The position numbers and the translations under genes are program-made. 64,000 bases of DNA, taken from positions 75,137,121-75,201,120 of the forward strand of contig NC_030814.1 of NCBI RefSeq assembly GCF_001704415.2, read 5' to 3'. Positions 24,647 to 35,796 of this stretch are shown in pieces. Positions within the stretch are counted from its first letter, which is position 1, and every line of letters starts with the position of its first letter. The notes beneath the pieces are model-generated. The model saw only the letters and a list, made by a program, of their open reading frames with translations. It had not been told where the DNA came from and did not search any database. This stretch comes from Capra hircus. Its lineage: Eukaryota > Chordata > Mammalia > Artiodactyla > Bovidae.

Positions 24647-25811
24647 ATCACAGCAGGATCCTCTATGATCCACCTCCCAGAATTCTGGAAATAAAAGCAA
24701 AAATAAACAAATGGGATCTAATTAAAATTAAAAGCTTCTGCACAACAAAGGAAAATATAAGCAAGGTGAAAAGACAGCCTTCTGAATGGGAGAAAATAAT
24801 AGCAAATGAAGCAACTGACAAACAACTAATCTCAAAAATATACAAACAACTTCTGCAGCTCAATTCCAGAAAAATAAACGACCCAATCAAAAAATGGGCC
24901 AAAGAACTAAATAGACATTTCTCCAAAGAAGACATACGGATGGCTAACAAACACATGAAAAGATGCTCAACATCACTCATTATTAGAGAAATGCAAATCA
25001 AAACCACAATGAGGTACTACTTCACACCAGTCAGAATGTCTGCGATCCAAAAATCTGCAAGCAATAAATGCTGGAGAGGGTGTGGAGAAAAGGGAACCCT
25101 CCTACACTGTTGGTGGGAATGCAAACTAGTACAGCCACTATGGAGAACAGTGTGGAGATTCCTTAAAAAATTGCAAATAGAACTACCTTATGACCCAGCA
25201 ATCCCACTGCTGGGCATACACACCGAGGAAACCAGAATTGAAAGAGACACATGTACCCCAATGTTCATCGCGGCACTGTTTATAATAGCCAGGACATGGA
25301 AACAACCTAGATGTCCATCAGCAGATGAATGGATAAGAAAGCTGTGGTACATATACACAATGGAGTATTACTCAGCCATTAAAAAGAATTCATTTGAATC
25401 AGTTCTGATGAGATGGATGAAACTGGAGCCAATCATACAGAGTGAAGTAAGCCAGAAAGAAAAACACCAATACAGTATACTAACACATATATATGGAATT
25501 TAGGAAGATGGCAATGACGACCCTGTGTGCAAGACAGGGAAAGAGACACAGATGTGTATAATGGACTTTTGGACTCAGAGGGAGAGGGAGAGGGTGGGAT
25601 GATTTGGGAGAATGACATTCTAACATGTATACTATCATGTAAGAATTGAAACGCCAGTCTGTCTGATGCAGGATACAGCATGCTTGGAGCTGGTGCATGG
25701 GGATGACCCAGAGAGATGTTATGGGGAGGGAGGTGGGAGGGGGGTTCATGTTTGGGAACGCATGTAAGAATTAAAGATTTTAAAATTTAAAAAAATAAAA
25801 AAAATATTAAA
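24647..25811 (+). mobile_element. Young ruminant L1, 5'-truncated, with 14-bp TSD
   Basis: A 1.17-kb L1 3' portion: ORF2 C-terminus to 25503, then a 3' UTR (G-rich 'gggagagggagagggtggg', 'gaccctgtgtgcaagacagg') and an A-rich tail. Flanked by a perfect TSD aaaaagatatgtaa at 24633-24646 and 25812-25825. It lies in the 3' part of an older L1 in the same orientation; removing it and one TSD copy restores continuous old-L1 text. Confidence 0.95.
24649..25503 (+). pseudogene. L1 ORF2 C-terminal remnant, frame fully open
   Basis: The frame is open from the element's truncation point to its natural TAG stop, 284 codons. It covers only the C-terminal segment of the L1 ORF2 protein, downstream of the RT domain, so it cannot act as an enzyme. 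Visible are WEKIIANEATDKQLISKIYK, then a cysteine/histidine cluster C-WRG-C-GEKGTLL-H-CWWE-C (the CCHC-like knuckle of ORF2p), and EYYSAIKKNSFE near the end. There is no natural start codon; the first in-frame ATG lies well inside. The lack of any stop over 285 codons marks this as the most recent L1 in the window. Confidence 0.9.
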
Positions 25812-25825
25812 AAAAAGATATGTAA

Positions 25826-26345
25826 TGCTATATTATCTACAATAATGCATGGCAGCATTATTTACTATAGCCAAGATACAGAAACAGCCTGGGTGCTCAT
25901 TGACGGGTGAGTAGATAAAGATGTTGTATATGGGCACAATGGAATACTACTCACACAGGAAAAATAAAATCTTCTTGTCATTTGCAACAACAGAGGTGAA
26001 TCTAAAGAGTGTGTTGCTAAGTGAAGTCAGTCAGATGGAAAAAGACAAATACCACACGATTTCACTCATATGTGAAATATTTTAAAAATAAATAGCAAAA
26101 TAAAAGAACAAATTGATCCAAACAAAAACAAACACATAGATACAGAGACCAGAGTAGTGGTTAACAAAAAGGAAGGAGATTGAGAACAAGATGAAATGGG
26201 GAAAAGGGGTCAATTAAAAAGGGGAAATAAAACTGTTGGTGGTATACACATGATAATGCATACAAGAGGAGAAATATAGTGCTGTACACATGAAAATTAT
26301 TTAATGTTATAAACTAATGTTACCTCAATTTAAAAGAAAAAAAAT
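25826..26345 (+). mobile_element. Old L1, 3' continuation after the young L1
   Basis: Continues ORF2 end text of the older element: 'ttactatagccaagatacag', 'ggcacaatggaatactactc', 'agtgaagtcagtcagatgga', then a 3' UTR ending in an A-rich run at ~26335. Confidence 0.85.
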
Positions 26346-26359
26346 AAAAGAATGTAAAA

Positions 26360-26870
26360 ATATATGATAACTCAATAGATGAATTTCAAATCAAAAAGAA
26401 AAGGGGATTTTTACATGAATGGTATTGAGACAGCTAGGCCATAATTTATTAAAATATCTAGATATCCATATTATGTACAATATATCTGTAAAACAATAAA
26501 TTACTAAAGAAAACATTGGTAAATATAATTTTCAAAAAAGGAGACTTCTACGAGGATATATAGCCTAAAAATACAGTAAGAAAAAATGAAGTTGACTACA
26601 CAAAATTTTTCTTAAAAGCATAACAAATCTGATTAAAATTTGAGAAGATTTTATAAAACTTAGCAAATTGATTTTAAAATGATTGTAAGCATGCAAAAGT
26701 TCTGAAACAGCTAAACAATTTTTTAAAAGAATAGGAAAGTCAAAGACCTTATCCTATAAAAGAGAAAAGAATATTGACTCTTGTCTGAAAACATATATAA
26801 AATGTTAACCTGAAATGGATCATAGAAGCATTTGTCAACAGCATAGTGATGTCTATCCCTCCAAGCTTGT
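26360..26870 (+). mobile_element. Probable very old L1 fragments
   Basis: Patches such as 'tgattttaaaatgattgtaa' followed by 'gcatgcaaaagttctgaaac' resemble L1 ORF2 text ('ctgattctaaaatttatatgg...'), but the match is weak and patchy. Confidence 0.35.
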
Positions 26871-27024
26871 ACAGATGATACCTATTAAGTTCCACTGGTT
26901 CTCCATATCTGAGGCATCAGAGAACCCCCTAAGTAAGGAGTGAAAATTATCAGCACACAAACTGCTCAGAAGCTGGAGTAATAAATGAAATTAATAAGAT
27001 TCAAAGTGACATGTAAGAGGTATC

Positions 27025-27160
27025 TAATTCCTCATTGATTCTCATAACAAACGTCCGAGTTATATACTTTTCTCATTTCCATCTTACAAGGGCCTCAAGG
27101 AGATACACATAACCCAGGCTACATGACTATTGACTAGCAGAGCCAAGATTTGAAGGAAGG
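27025..27160 (-). mobile_element. MIR SINE fragment, reversed
   Basis: Complementary MIR pattern 'tgattctcataacaaacgtc', 'ctcatttccatcttacaagg', 'gcagagccaagatttgaagg'. Confidence 0.5.
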
Positions 27161-27171
27161 TCAATTTGACT

Positions 27172-27501
27172 AGGGGCTTCCCTGGTAGCTCAGCTGGTAA
27201 AGAATCCACCTGCAATGCAGGAGACCCTGGTTTGATTTCTGCGTCAGGAAGATCCTCTGGAGAAGGGATAGGCTACCCACTCCAGTATTCCTGGGTTTCC
27301 CTGGTGGCTCAAAAGGTAAAGAATCTGCCTGCAATGCTGCAGACCTCAGATCGATCCCCAGGTTGGGAAGATCTCCTGGAGGAGGGCATGGCTACCCACT
27401 CCACTATTCTTGCATGGAGAATCCCCATGGACAGAGAAGCCTGGTGGGCTACAGTCCTTGGGGCCAGAAAGAGTTGGACACGACCGAGCAACTAAGCACA
27501 G
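27172..27501 (+). mobile_element. Bov-tA SINE with duplicated tRNA-like head, TSD
   Basis: Two tRNA-derived heads in tandem (27176 and ~27296), each followed by A-unit sequence; the first A-unit stops after 'cccactccagtattc' where the second head begins. Flanks caatttgact (27162-27171) and caacttgact (27502-27511) are the TSD with one mismatch. Confidence 0.9.
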
Positions 27502-28031
27502 CAACTTGACTGTGTTCTCTTTAACCGCACTATACAATCTTTCCTGCATTGTCGGGTTTCAAATGGATAAAGGCCATAACTTAATGTGTCAGTCTGTGAA
27601 AGAGCTTTCCTTGAAAACAAAAACATTTGCCATCTTTTCTCAAAACCAAAAGAAATTACTAACCCCACTCTACTCTTGGCAGGTTATCTGACTGCCGACA
27701 AGCAGAGTATCTAAACTGCTGGGTACCATGCTCACCCTCTTACCACTAGCCTAACCAGAGGTCACTGGCAGATCTTCCACTCTAACTCTGAGAAAAGCAT
27801 CCATCTTTTCTCACTTTTTGTTCTGCCTGCGTCTCATCTGAGGAATATTAAAAGGGCAATTTTGAACTAGAACCTGAAGCTTTAATGGCTACTAATGGGC
27901 CTGATGGATCCAATAAAAAAGAGCAAAACAAGGAGTTATTCAATTCCATGTTTCAAAAAGTATTGGATACAAGTAACTTTGTTACTTTTGGTAAGAGTTC
28001 TATAAAATACTTGATTACTATTGATGAATAG

Positions 28032-28226
28032 ACTGCAACCCAGTGTGTGTCTTTCTCATTTCTTTCACAGATTCAGCAGGAGACAATGGTCTCACTGCTT
28101 GCTCATCACCAAATAATAAAGCAGTATGATCAGAAGCTCAAGACAGCCTGCAAAAGTCTCATGGTTGGTCGAAATCCTCCTATAAGTGGTACCCAAAAAG
28201 GTTTAAGAATTCTCTTCTGCAAATAG
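28032..28226 (+). CDS. Candidate host exon or small ORF, unassigned
   Basis: An open frame of 64 codons runs to a TAG at 28224-28226. Inside it, a good 3' splice site (pyrimidine tract 'ctttctcatttctttcacag' ending at 28070) precedes the stretch 28071-28200. Read from there it gives IQQETMVSLLAHHQIIKQYD, QKLKTACKSLMVGRNPPISG, TQK: hydrophilic, protein-like, with a plausible amphipathic helix. At 28200/28201 the text AAAAAG|GTTTAAG is a usable but weak 5' splice site; otherwise the frame ends soon after as GLRILFCK-stop, as in a terminal exon. It lies in a repeat-free 2-kb stretch. I do not recognise the protein. By length alone the frame could be chance; the acceptor-like sequence and composition are the reasons to keep it. 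Confidence 0.27.
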   Translation, partial: TATQCVSFSFLSQIQQETMVSLLAHHQIIKQYDQKLKTACKSLMVGRNPPISGTQKGLRILFCK

Positions 28227-29429
28227 AGACTTCCTAAAATATTTGGCTATTAGAATAGCACAAGTAAGCAGCAGAGGAAGATGTCATTAAGCAGCCTTTA
28301 CATATCCCTTCTTCCAGAATGGAATGGTTGGACTTTTGAGAACCCAGTGGTTGAGTGAAATGACACAGGCAGCCTTGTATACAGAGATAATGCAATGGAA
28401 AATATGCGACCAATTGGCCAGGGAGGGTCAGCAGCCCTTGAATTCTCTGTACCCTTGAAGTGTGCCACTGCTCTGGCCTAGCACTAGATTCAACTTTCCT
28501 CTTTCTTATCCTGTCTCAAAACACATCCCGCAATTTCTGGAGTGACTGATGCTATACAGACGAGCACCTGTGGCCTGATCTGGTCCAGAAACCTCTAGAA
28601 ACAGAGAGGTACCCTTGTAATGGTTGCCACTGACCTTGGTGTCTCCCTTAAGAAGCTATGTACTTTAAGTATTAGGATTCAAGATGAAATTACAGATAAC
28701 CTAGCCCAGCATTTCTCAAATGTCCTCTCTTTGTAATTTATGCCATATCTGTATCCCCTTAGTACTATTATTTACTACACAGTTTAATTTCTTACTTATT
28801 TTCACTTAGCAGTGATATTCACAAAGTTATATGCTTTATAGACTAATTATATTTATTGTAATATACACTGAAATAAATGAACACCTATATTGCACATAGT
28901 ACCAAGATCATCTTAATTGCTATATATATTTGTCAACTTTGTAAAAACAAATTTCCTTAAATACCTCTTCTTAGATGAAAAAATAAGCAGCTTTTCCAGT
29001 GCCACTGATATAGTGCTCCACACAGCTGTGGCAACTCACCCTCAATTCTCTGGACATGCAGGCCATTTCCTTTGCATCATGCTGACTCAATAGTATGAAA
29101 GAAGGGCACGACAAATGAGGCAAATTTAAATACGTATTCACTTTTGGCTCCATGTGGTGATGAAGAGTCTATATAGGTGTCTAAGCAAAAAATGATTGTC
29201 TATATAGGTGTCAAAGTAACTCTACTAGCTGCCCCCCCGCCCCCCAGCAAAAGGAGATTCTTCCTCCTCTAAGCATAATGATATTAGCAGATATACTTCC
29301 CTTGTCCTAGGTTTTTGTCCTTTATCTTCACCCTCAGTGTCATCATTCACACTCTGTCATGGCAAGTGACCTCTTCAAAAGTTGGGGCAAAAGCCAGCAT
29401 GGTGTACTTGGCCTGCAAATAACCATCGC
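28227..29429. other. Single-copy-like DNA, no gene recognised
   Basis: Repeat-poor. Together with 27512-28031 this is one of the longer tracts free of transposons. No promoter, CpG-rich patch or second exon could be supported. Confidence 0.4.
29167..29212. repeat. Short tandem duplication (15-bp identical cores, 31-bp period)
   Basis: gtctatataggtgtc occurs at 29167-29181 and 29198-29212, each followed by '(t/a)aag'. A small local duplication. Confidence 0.6.
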
Positions 29430-29576
29430 TATACCTAGCATTTATGAAGTGCTTCACAATTTTTTAAAAGCGCTTTCCCAATCTTTGCAATGTTTAATCC
29501 TCACAATACCCCTGTATGGTACATACTTCAGCTATCCAAGGTTTTTCCTAGATTCCATGCTGTGATCAAAATAGAT

Positions 29577-29712
29577 GGGTGGGTGGGGGTTGAGTGGGAA
29601 GGGAGGTCCAAGAGAGAGGGAATATATGTATACATATAGCTGATTCACATTGTTGTACAGCAGAAATCAACACAGTACTGTAAAGCAACTATACTCCAAT
29701 TTAAAAAAAAAA
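29577..29712 (+). mobile_element. L1 3' UTR end, heavily 5'-truncated
   Basis: Artiodactyl L1 3' end of an older type: 'atatgtatacatatagctga', 'ttgttgtacagcagaaatca', 'aaagcaactatactccaatt' and an A-tail at ~29701-29714. Confidence 0.8.
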
Positions 29713-29714
29713 AA

Positions 29715-30797
29715 GTCCTCTTCCATATTTGCACTACTAAGGAGGAAAAGAAAAAAGTTTAAAATTTACTAAAGAGTGAACATAAAAACATCATTATATA
29801 TCCCCTCCCTTGACCACACATTTGTATTGCAAACACGAACGATGTAGTACATTCATGCTACACTAAAAAATGAATCCTCCTTCAATAAAATGTTGCATTT
29901 TATCCATTATCTTAAATGATGTGCTTGTGAAAGCTGTCAGTGAAGTTGGTTGAACATTCCAGCCTTCAATGAACAGAATAAAAAGTGACATCCCCTCGAT
30001 TAGAATGAATTTCTTTGCCATAGAAGAACATGCAATATCCATCTCCCTAATGGTTCTAAAGTCCTTGGAATAATGGATGACACAATGAAAGTAAATAAAC
30101 AATGTTCCCAGGAGGGAACTGAATTTTTTAAGCTAAAGTCAGAATAGCTCTGGAGAATAACTCCTAAACACATACCAGAGAGACACAATATTAGTAGCCA
30201 AAGGCACCATCTCCAGTTATCTGCTAATTTTTAATGCTGTTATCCCAGGATATGGGATCCAAAAAGTTAATATTTACAGACCACACCCTTACTCAAGCTC
30301 CATTGGGTGGGCTTGAGTAAATCTCTCTTTAAAAAGACATTTAAAAGATCACCCATTTTTAGAGGTTACTAGTTAGTTTCAACTGAAAGGTACCACGTGA
30401 AAGCTTAACGACCTTAAAAGTTAATGCACCTCTGTAACCATCACCTTAATCACATAGTTTACTCACCTTACCTGAACTATCAATCACCTATTAATATGTC
30501 CTACCACCATACTGTTTGTGGGAGAATGTTCTATATGGTTTCAAGTGGTTACAGAAGAATATCCAGTAAGTTCTTTGCCTCCGTTACATGAATTCAGCTA
30601 CACAAATGTCAACTCTGGTCTCCAACCACCTCTCTTCACTCCCATAGCCAGCATTTTACTTGGCTTCTTTTCCCAAACACTGAGTCATGGTGCCCACCCA
30701 TTTCAAGATTATCCTAGGTAAAATACAGAAAACAAAACCTTTGAGAAATGACACTTTCCAAACCACAGACTGATAATTTAACATATATGACAAAAGA
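29715..30797. other. Stretch without recognised gene
   Basis: Single-copy-like. Minus-strand frames at 29863-30188 overlap each other and show no domain. Confidence 0.4.
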
Positions 30798-30806
30798 ATG
30801 TGTTGA

Positions 30807-31865
30807 GTTGAGTTCAGTCACTCAGTTGTGTCCGACTCTTTGAGACCCCAAGAATCACAGTACCCCAGGCCTCCCTGTCCGTCACCAGCTCCCGGAGTTC
30901 ACCCAAACTCATGTCCATCAAGTCAGTGATGCCATCGAGCCATCTCATCCTGTGTCGTCCCCTTCTCCTCCTGTCCCCAATCCCTCCCAGCGTCAGGGTC
31001 TTTTCCAATGAGTCAACTCTTCGCATGAGGTGGCCAAGGAACTGGAGTTACAGCTTTAGCATCAGTCCTTCCAATGAACACTCAGGACTGATCTCCTTTA
31101 GAATGGACTGGTTGGATCTCCTTGCAGTCCAAGGGACTCTCAAGAGTCTTCTCCAACACCACAGTTCAAAAGCATCAATTCTTCAGTGCTCAGCTTTCTT
31201 CACAGTCCAACTCTCACATCCATACATGACCACTGGAAAAACCATAGGCTTGACTAGACAGACATTTGTGGCAAAGTAATGTCCCTGCTTTTGAATATGC
31301 TATCTAGATTGGTCATAACTTTCCTTCCAAGGAGTAAGCGTCTTTTAATTTCATGGCTGCAGTCCATCTGCAGTGATTTTGCAGCCCAAAAAAATAAAGT
31401 CTGACACTGTTTCCACTGTTTCCCCATCTATTTCCCATGAAGTGATGGGGCCAGATGCCATGATCTTCGTTTTCTGAATGTTGAGCTTTAAGCCAACTTT
31501 TTCACTCTCCTCCTTCACTTTCATCAAGAGGCTCTTTAGTTCCTCTTCACTTTCTGCCATAAGGGTGGTATCATCTGCATATCTGAGGTTACTGATATTT
31601 CTCCCAGCAATCTTGATTCCAGCTTGTGTTTCTTCCAGCCCAGCGTTTCTCATGATGTACTCTGATAGAAGTTAAATAAGCAGGGTGACAATATACAGCC
31701 TTGACATACTCCTTTTCCTATTTGGAACAAGTCTGTTGTTCCATGCCAGTTCTAACTGTTGCTTCCTGACCTGCATATAGATTTCTCAAGAGTCAGGTCA
31801 GGTGGTCTGGTATTCGCATCTCTTTCAGAGTTTTCCCACAGTTTATTGTGATCCGCATAATAAAT
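30807..31865 (-). mobile_element. BovB LINE, 5'-truncated, with TSD
   Basis: Reversed BovB from the (ttcagt) tail to within the RT domain. On the minus strand the RT active site reads LRYADDTTLMAESEEEL at about 31540-31590, and the end reads MRRVDSLEKTLTLGGIGDRR. Frames are interrupted (for example 'gatgtactctgatagaagtt' lost bases at 31660-31675). Perfect TSD atgtgttga at 30798-30806 and 31866-31874. Confidence 0.94.
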
Positions 31866-31949
31866 ATGTGTTGAAATTACTCTTATATAAACAGAATTTC
31901 AAGTCAATTAAATGAAGCAAATATCTTTAAGAAAGACATTGGCAGATGA

Positions 31950-32170
31950 TGGGCGTCCCTGGTGGCTCAGATGGTAAAGAATCTGCCTGCAGTGCAGGAG
32001 ACCTGGGTTCAATCCATGGGTCAGGAAGATCCCCTGGAGGAGGGAATGGCTACCCAATCCAGTATTCTTGCCTGGAGAATCCCATGGACAGAGGAGCCTG
32101 GCAGATTACAGCCCATGCAGTCGCGAAGAGTCAGATATGACAGAGTGACTAACGGTTTCATTTTTACTGA
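31950..32170 (+). mobile_element. Bov-tA SINE with TSD
   Basis: tRNA head ('cgtccctggtggctcagatg', B box 'gggttcaatcc') plus A-unit. TSD gcagatga at 31942-31949 and 32171-32178. Confidence 0.92.
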
Positions 32171-32179
32171 GCAGATGAC

Positions 32180-32790
32180 AGAAGCAGACAGCACACCAAA
32201 TAAGGTGTATGCATGGCTGATAAGCATGTGAAAATCATTCAACATATTAAATAACCAATGCAAAAATGTTACAGTGAAATAGCACTGACTGCCTATTAAC
32301 TGGTCAGTATTTTTTTTTTAAGATAAGAATTCTTATTGTTGGTTACAGTAGGGGGACACAAATTCTCATGATATATTCATGAGAATGAAAATTTGTATGA
32401 CCTCTAAGGGAAGGCAACTTGGCAATATATATAAGAATCATTTAAATGAACTATTAAATTGTTAGAATACTTCTACTCTTCCTACAATCATCCTAAAGAA
32501 GCAATAGAGATTGCACAAAAATTTCTAGTTATTCATATTACAATGTTATTTATTATGCTATAAAATTAGAAACAATCTATATGTATATAATTGGTTAACT
32601 AAGTTATATCAAAATAGAATGTGATAAAAACAAAAATGGTAGTGCAGAAATACTCATTAACATCTAAAATGTAAAAAGGAAAATAAGAAATTAAAATATA
32701 GAAATTATATATATTTTTGATATATAGCCTGTAATAGTTTTCAATTGGTACTTTTCCCACAGATTCCAAATTTCTATAATAAACATATAC
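32180..32790 (+). mobile_element. Old L1 ORF2 3' end
   Basis: Decayed ORF2 C-terminal text: 'ataagcatgtgaaaatcatt' then 'caacatattaaataaccaatgc', 'gaaggcaacttggcaatata', 'tagaaacaatctatatgtat', 'ggttaactaagttatatcaa'. Typical of old mammalian L1. Confidence 0.65.
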
Positions 32791-32889
32791 AGTTTTCATA
32801 ATTAGGTTCAAGGCATTTGTACCATATTACTGGAGCAGCATCAAATCCCCAGACACACATACATTATTTAATCAATTGCATAGTATCTT

Positions 32890-34145
32890 CAGTTCAGTTC
32901 AGTCGCTCAGTCGTGTTCGACTCTTTGCAACCCCATGAATTGCAGCACGCCAGGCCTCCCTGTCCATCACCATCTCCCAGAGTTCACTCAGACTCACGTG
33001 CACCGAGTCCATGATGCCATCCAGCCATCTCATCCTGGGTCGTCCCCTTCTCCTCCTGCCCTCAATCCCTCCCAGCATCAGAGTCTTTTCCAATGAGTCA
33101 ACTCTTCAAATGAGGTGGCCAAAGTACTGGAGCTTCAGCTTTAGCATCATTCCTTCCAAAGAAATCCCAGGGTTGATCTCCTTCAGAATGGACTGGTTGG
33201 ATCTCCTTGCAGTCCAAGGGACCCTCAAGAGTCTTCTCCAGCACCACAGTTCAAAAGCATCAATTCCTCGGCGTTCAGCCTTCTCCACAGTCCAACTCTC
33301 ACATCCATACATGACCACAGGAAAAACCATAGCCTTGACTAGGCGGACCCCAGTCGTCAAAGTAATGTCTCTGCTTTTGAATATACTATCTAGGTTGGTC
33401 ATAACTTTTCTTCCAAGGAGCAAGCGTCTTTTAATTTCATGGCTGCAGTCACCATCTGCAGTGATTTGGGAGCCCCCCAAAATAAAGTCTGACACTGTTT
33501 CCACTGTTTCCCCATCTATCTGCCATGAAGTGATGGGACCGGATGCCATGATCTTTGTTTTCTGAATGTTGAGCTTTAAGCCAACTTTTTCATTCTCCTC
33601 TTTCACTTTCATAAAGAGGCTTTTTAGTTCCTCTTCACTTTCTGCCATAAGGGTGGTGTCATCTGCATATCTGAGGTTATTGGTATTTCTCCCGGCAATC
33701 TTGATTCCAGCTTGTGTTTCTTCCAGTCCAGCGTTTCTCATGATGTACTCTGCATAGAAGTTAAATAAGCAGGCTGACAATATACAGCCTTAACATACTC
33801 CTTTTCCTATTTGGAACCAGTCTGTTGTTCCATGTCCAGTTCTAACTGTTGCTTCCTGGCCTGCATACAGATTTCTCAAGAGGCAGGTTATGGTCTGGTA
33901 TTCCCATCTCTTTCAGAATTTTCCACAGTTTATTGTGATCCACACAGTCAAAGGCTTTGGCATAGTCAATAAAGCAGAAATAGATGCTTTTCTGGAACTC
34001 TCTTGCTTTTTCCATGATCCAGCAGATGTTGGCAATCTGATCTCTGGTTTCTCTGCCTTTTCTGAAACCAGCTTGAACATCAGGGAGTTCACGGTTCACG
34101 TATTGCTGAAGTCTGGCTTGGAGAATTTTGAGCGTTACTTTAATA
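32890..34145 (-). mobile_element. BovB LINE, 5'-truncated, with perfect 12-bp TSD
   Basis: A 1.26-kb reversed BovB. Minus-strand frames: 33842-34099 carries the RT motif FIDYAKAFDCVDHNKLWKIL, and 33106-33780 (224 codons) carries LRYADDTTLMAESEEELKSL, then the ORF2 C-terminal region (RLLLGRKVMTNLDSIFKSRD, CWRRLLRVPWTARRSNQSIL). RT motifs with both active-site aspartates are visible, but a frame break separates the two parts and the 5' half is absent, so the copy is inert. TSD gcatagtatctt at 32878-32889 and 34146-34157. Confidence 0.96.
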
Positions 34146-34308
34146 GCATAGTATCTTAGTTGTTTTTAAAATGCTATATCATAGGGATGCTAAACTAAAA
34201 TAATGCACTCTTGTGTTAGATGATCAGAATTGTCCTCATTCCTTTCCTCACAACGGTCCATCTAAGCTGATGCGTCCTGTCATGTAGATGCAGAGTAAGT
34301 CCACGTAT

Positions 34309-34528
34309 GGGGCTTGCCTGAGGGCTCAGATGGTAAAGAATCTGTCTGCAGTGCGGAGACTGGGGTTCTATATCTGGGTCAGGAAGATCCCCTGGAGAAG
34401 GAATGACTACCCACTCCAGTATTCTTGTCTGGAGAACCCCATGACAGAGGAGCCTGGCAGGCTGCAGTCCATGGGGTTGCAGAGGTGGACATGACTGAGC
34501 AACTGAACTGAACTGAGCAACTAACACA
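34309..34528 (+). mobile_element. Bov-tA SINE
   Basis: tRNA head with a degraded B box ('ggggttctatatctggg'), then A-unit with small deletions, ending in '(ctgaa)' repeats and 'gagcaactaacac'. Confidence 0.88.
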
Positions 34529-34699
34529 AGCCCACATATACTAACCTGACACTCCAAAGGTGACTCCCCAAAGCTAACTGTCCTTTCAAGCTTGCTATGT
34601 ATGTTTTCAACAGTGACAGAGTATGAGAATAATCTGTATGGAATATTCTGACACTAAAGGGATTTGAGCATCTTCATAAGCCAATCAATAGGTCACTGG

Positions 34700-34850
34700 G
34701 CAAAACTGAGGCCTGAAGCCAAGGAAACACTATCTTAAGGAATCAGCTAGTTTTCAAACACTGTATTCTTTCATTTCAGCTAGTCCTGATCTTGGTTTTG
34801 AGTTTGAGATAGGATGTTTTTCAGTGACAAAGATTTGAGGCAAGTATACT
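34700..34850 (+). repeat. 151-bp direct duplication, copy 1
   Basis: Aligns without gaps to 35797-35947 with nine mismatches by eye (about 94% identical). Flanking sequence on both sides is unrelated. Not a family I recognise. Confidence 0.85.
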
Positions 34851-35796
34851 GGATGCAGATGTCCTTCAGAGGCAGAATGGGTCGTTCCACACCTATAACC
34901 TATGGTTTGAATATCAGATGCCACTCCAGTCTTAAACTCTTTTATTGAGGGCCTATGTAATTTACCGTAGTGATTCAGATGTCATGGACTTAATGGATGA
35001 GTACTGGGAGACCCTGTGCTCAATTTCCTTGTGCCATTTCTCCATTAAAGCCATGCACTGGGTAGTTTTCTAAAGGGCCTGAGAGAATTGGACAATTCAT
35101 TGAATTTGCTCTGCTGCATTAAAATAGCAGTCCATTGGGTTCCACTTATATTTCATTGCAGAGATCAATACAGTACTCCATTCAATGCAGAAGAAGTTTA
35201 AAGTCATCTTTGCTTTGCACGAGACTTTGAGTCAGAGGTCAGTTTAAATTTTATTTCCAAGTTTACAGAGATTTCTTCAGGATGGTCTAGTCTTGGGGCA
35301 CTGATCAAAACTGTGCCACAGAAAGAAAGGAAAAGAGAAGTCTGCTATGGTTCTGCTGTCCTATCTGGAAAGGCAAATACATTTTATAAGATTGAAATTT
35401 AAAAGAAAACCAAAAACCTTAATTGTCTTGTTCTTCAAAACAACTAAACTTACAAACTTCCACATGTGATGACTATGTTAAAGAGAGTTAGAGATATCAT
35501 TAAAGTTCAATAAATGCCTATAAAATTAGTAGGACTCTTTTTGAGCTTGAAGCTGATTAGGCAACTGAATTTGTTCGGGCCCAAGAATGCCAATTTCATT
35601 GTCCAGAATAATTGGTCATGCCTGGAAGAACGGATGGCACATTCATTCTTTAGTGTGGTTGTAAACAGTGGCCAAATATAAATGCTGAAATCTGTGTCTA
35701 TTTAAAGTAACATTCTTGCTCATTTATACTCGCTAAACATGTCTCATCATTCCTCTTCAATACTAGTCTGCTTTAGAAAATAAGACAAAATGTGAA

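Noticed and set aside
33011..33565. 184-codon plus-strand ORF, and similar long plus-strand ORFs at 45645-46346 (minus), 57072-57509 (minus), 57841-58572 and 59659-60441
   Set aside because: These are antisense readings of BovB ORF2 (recurrent MMPSSHLILCRPLLLLPSIP pattern). They recur at every BovB copy because the antisense frame is open in the consensus.
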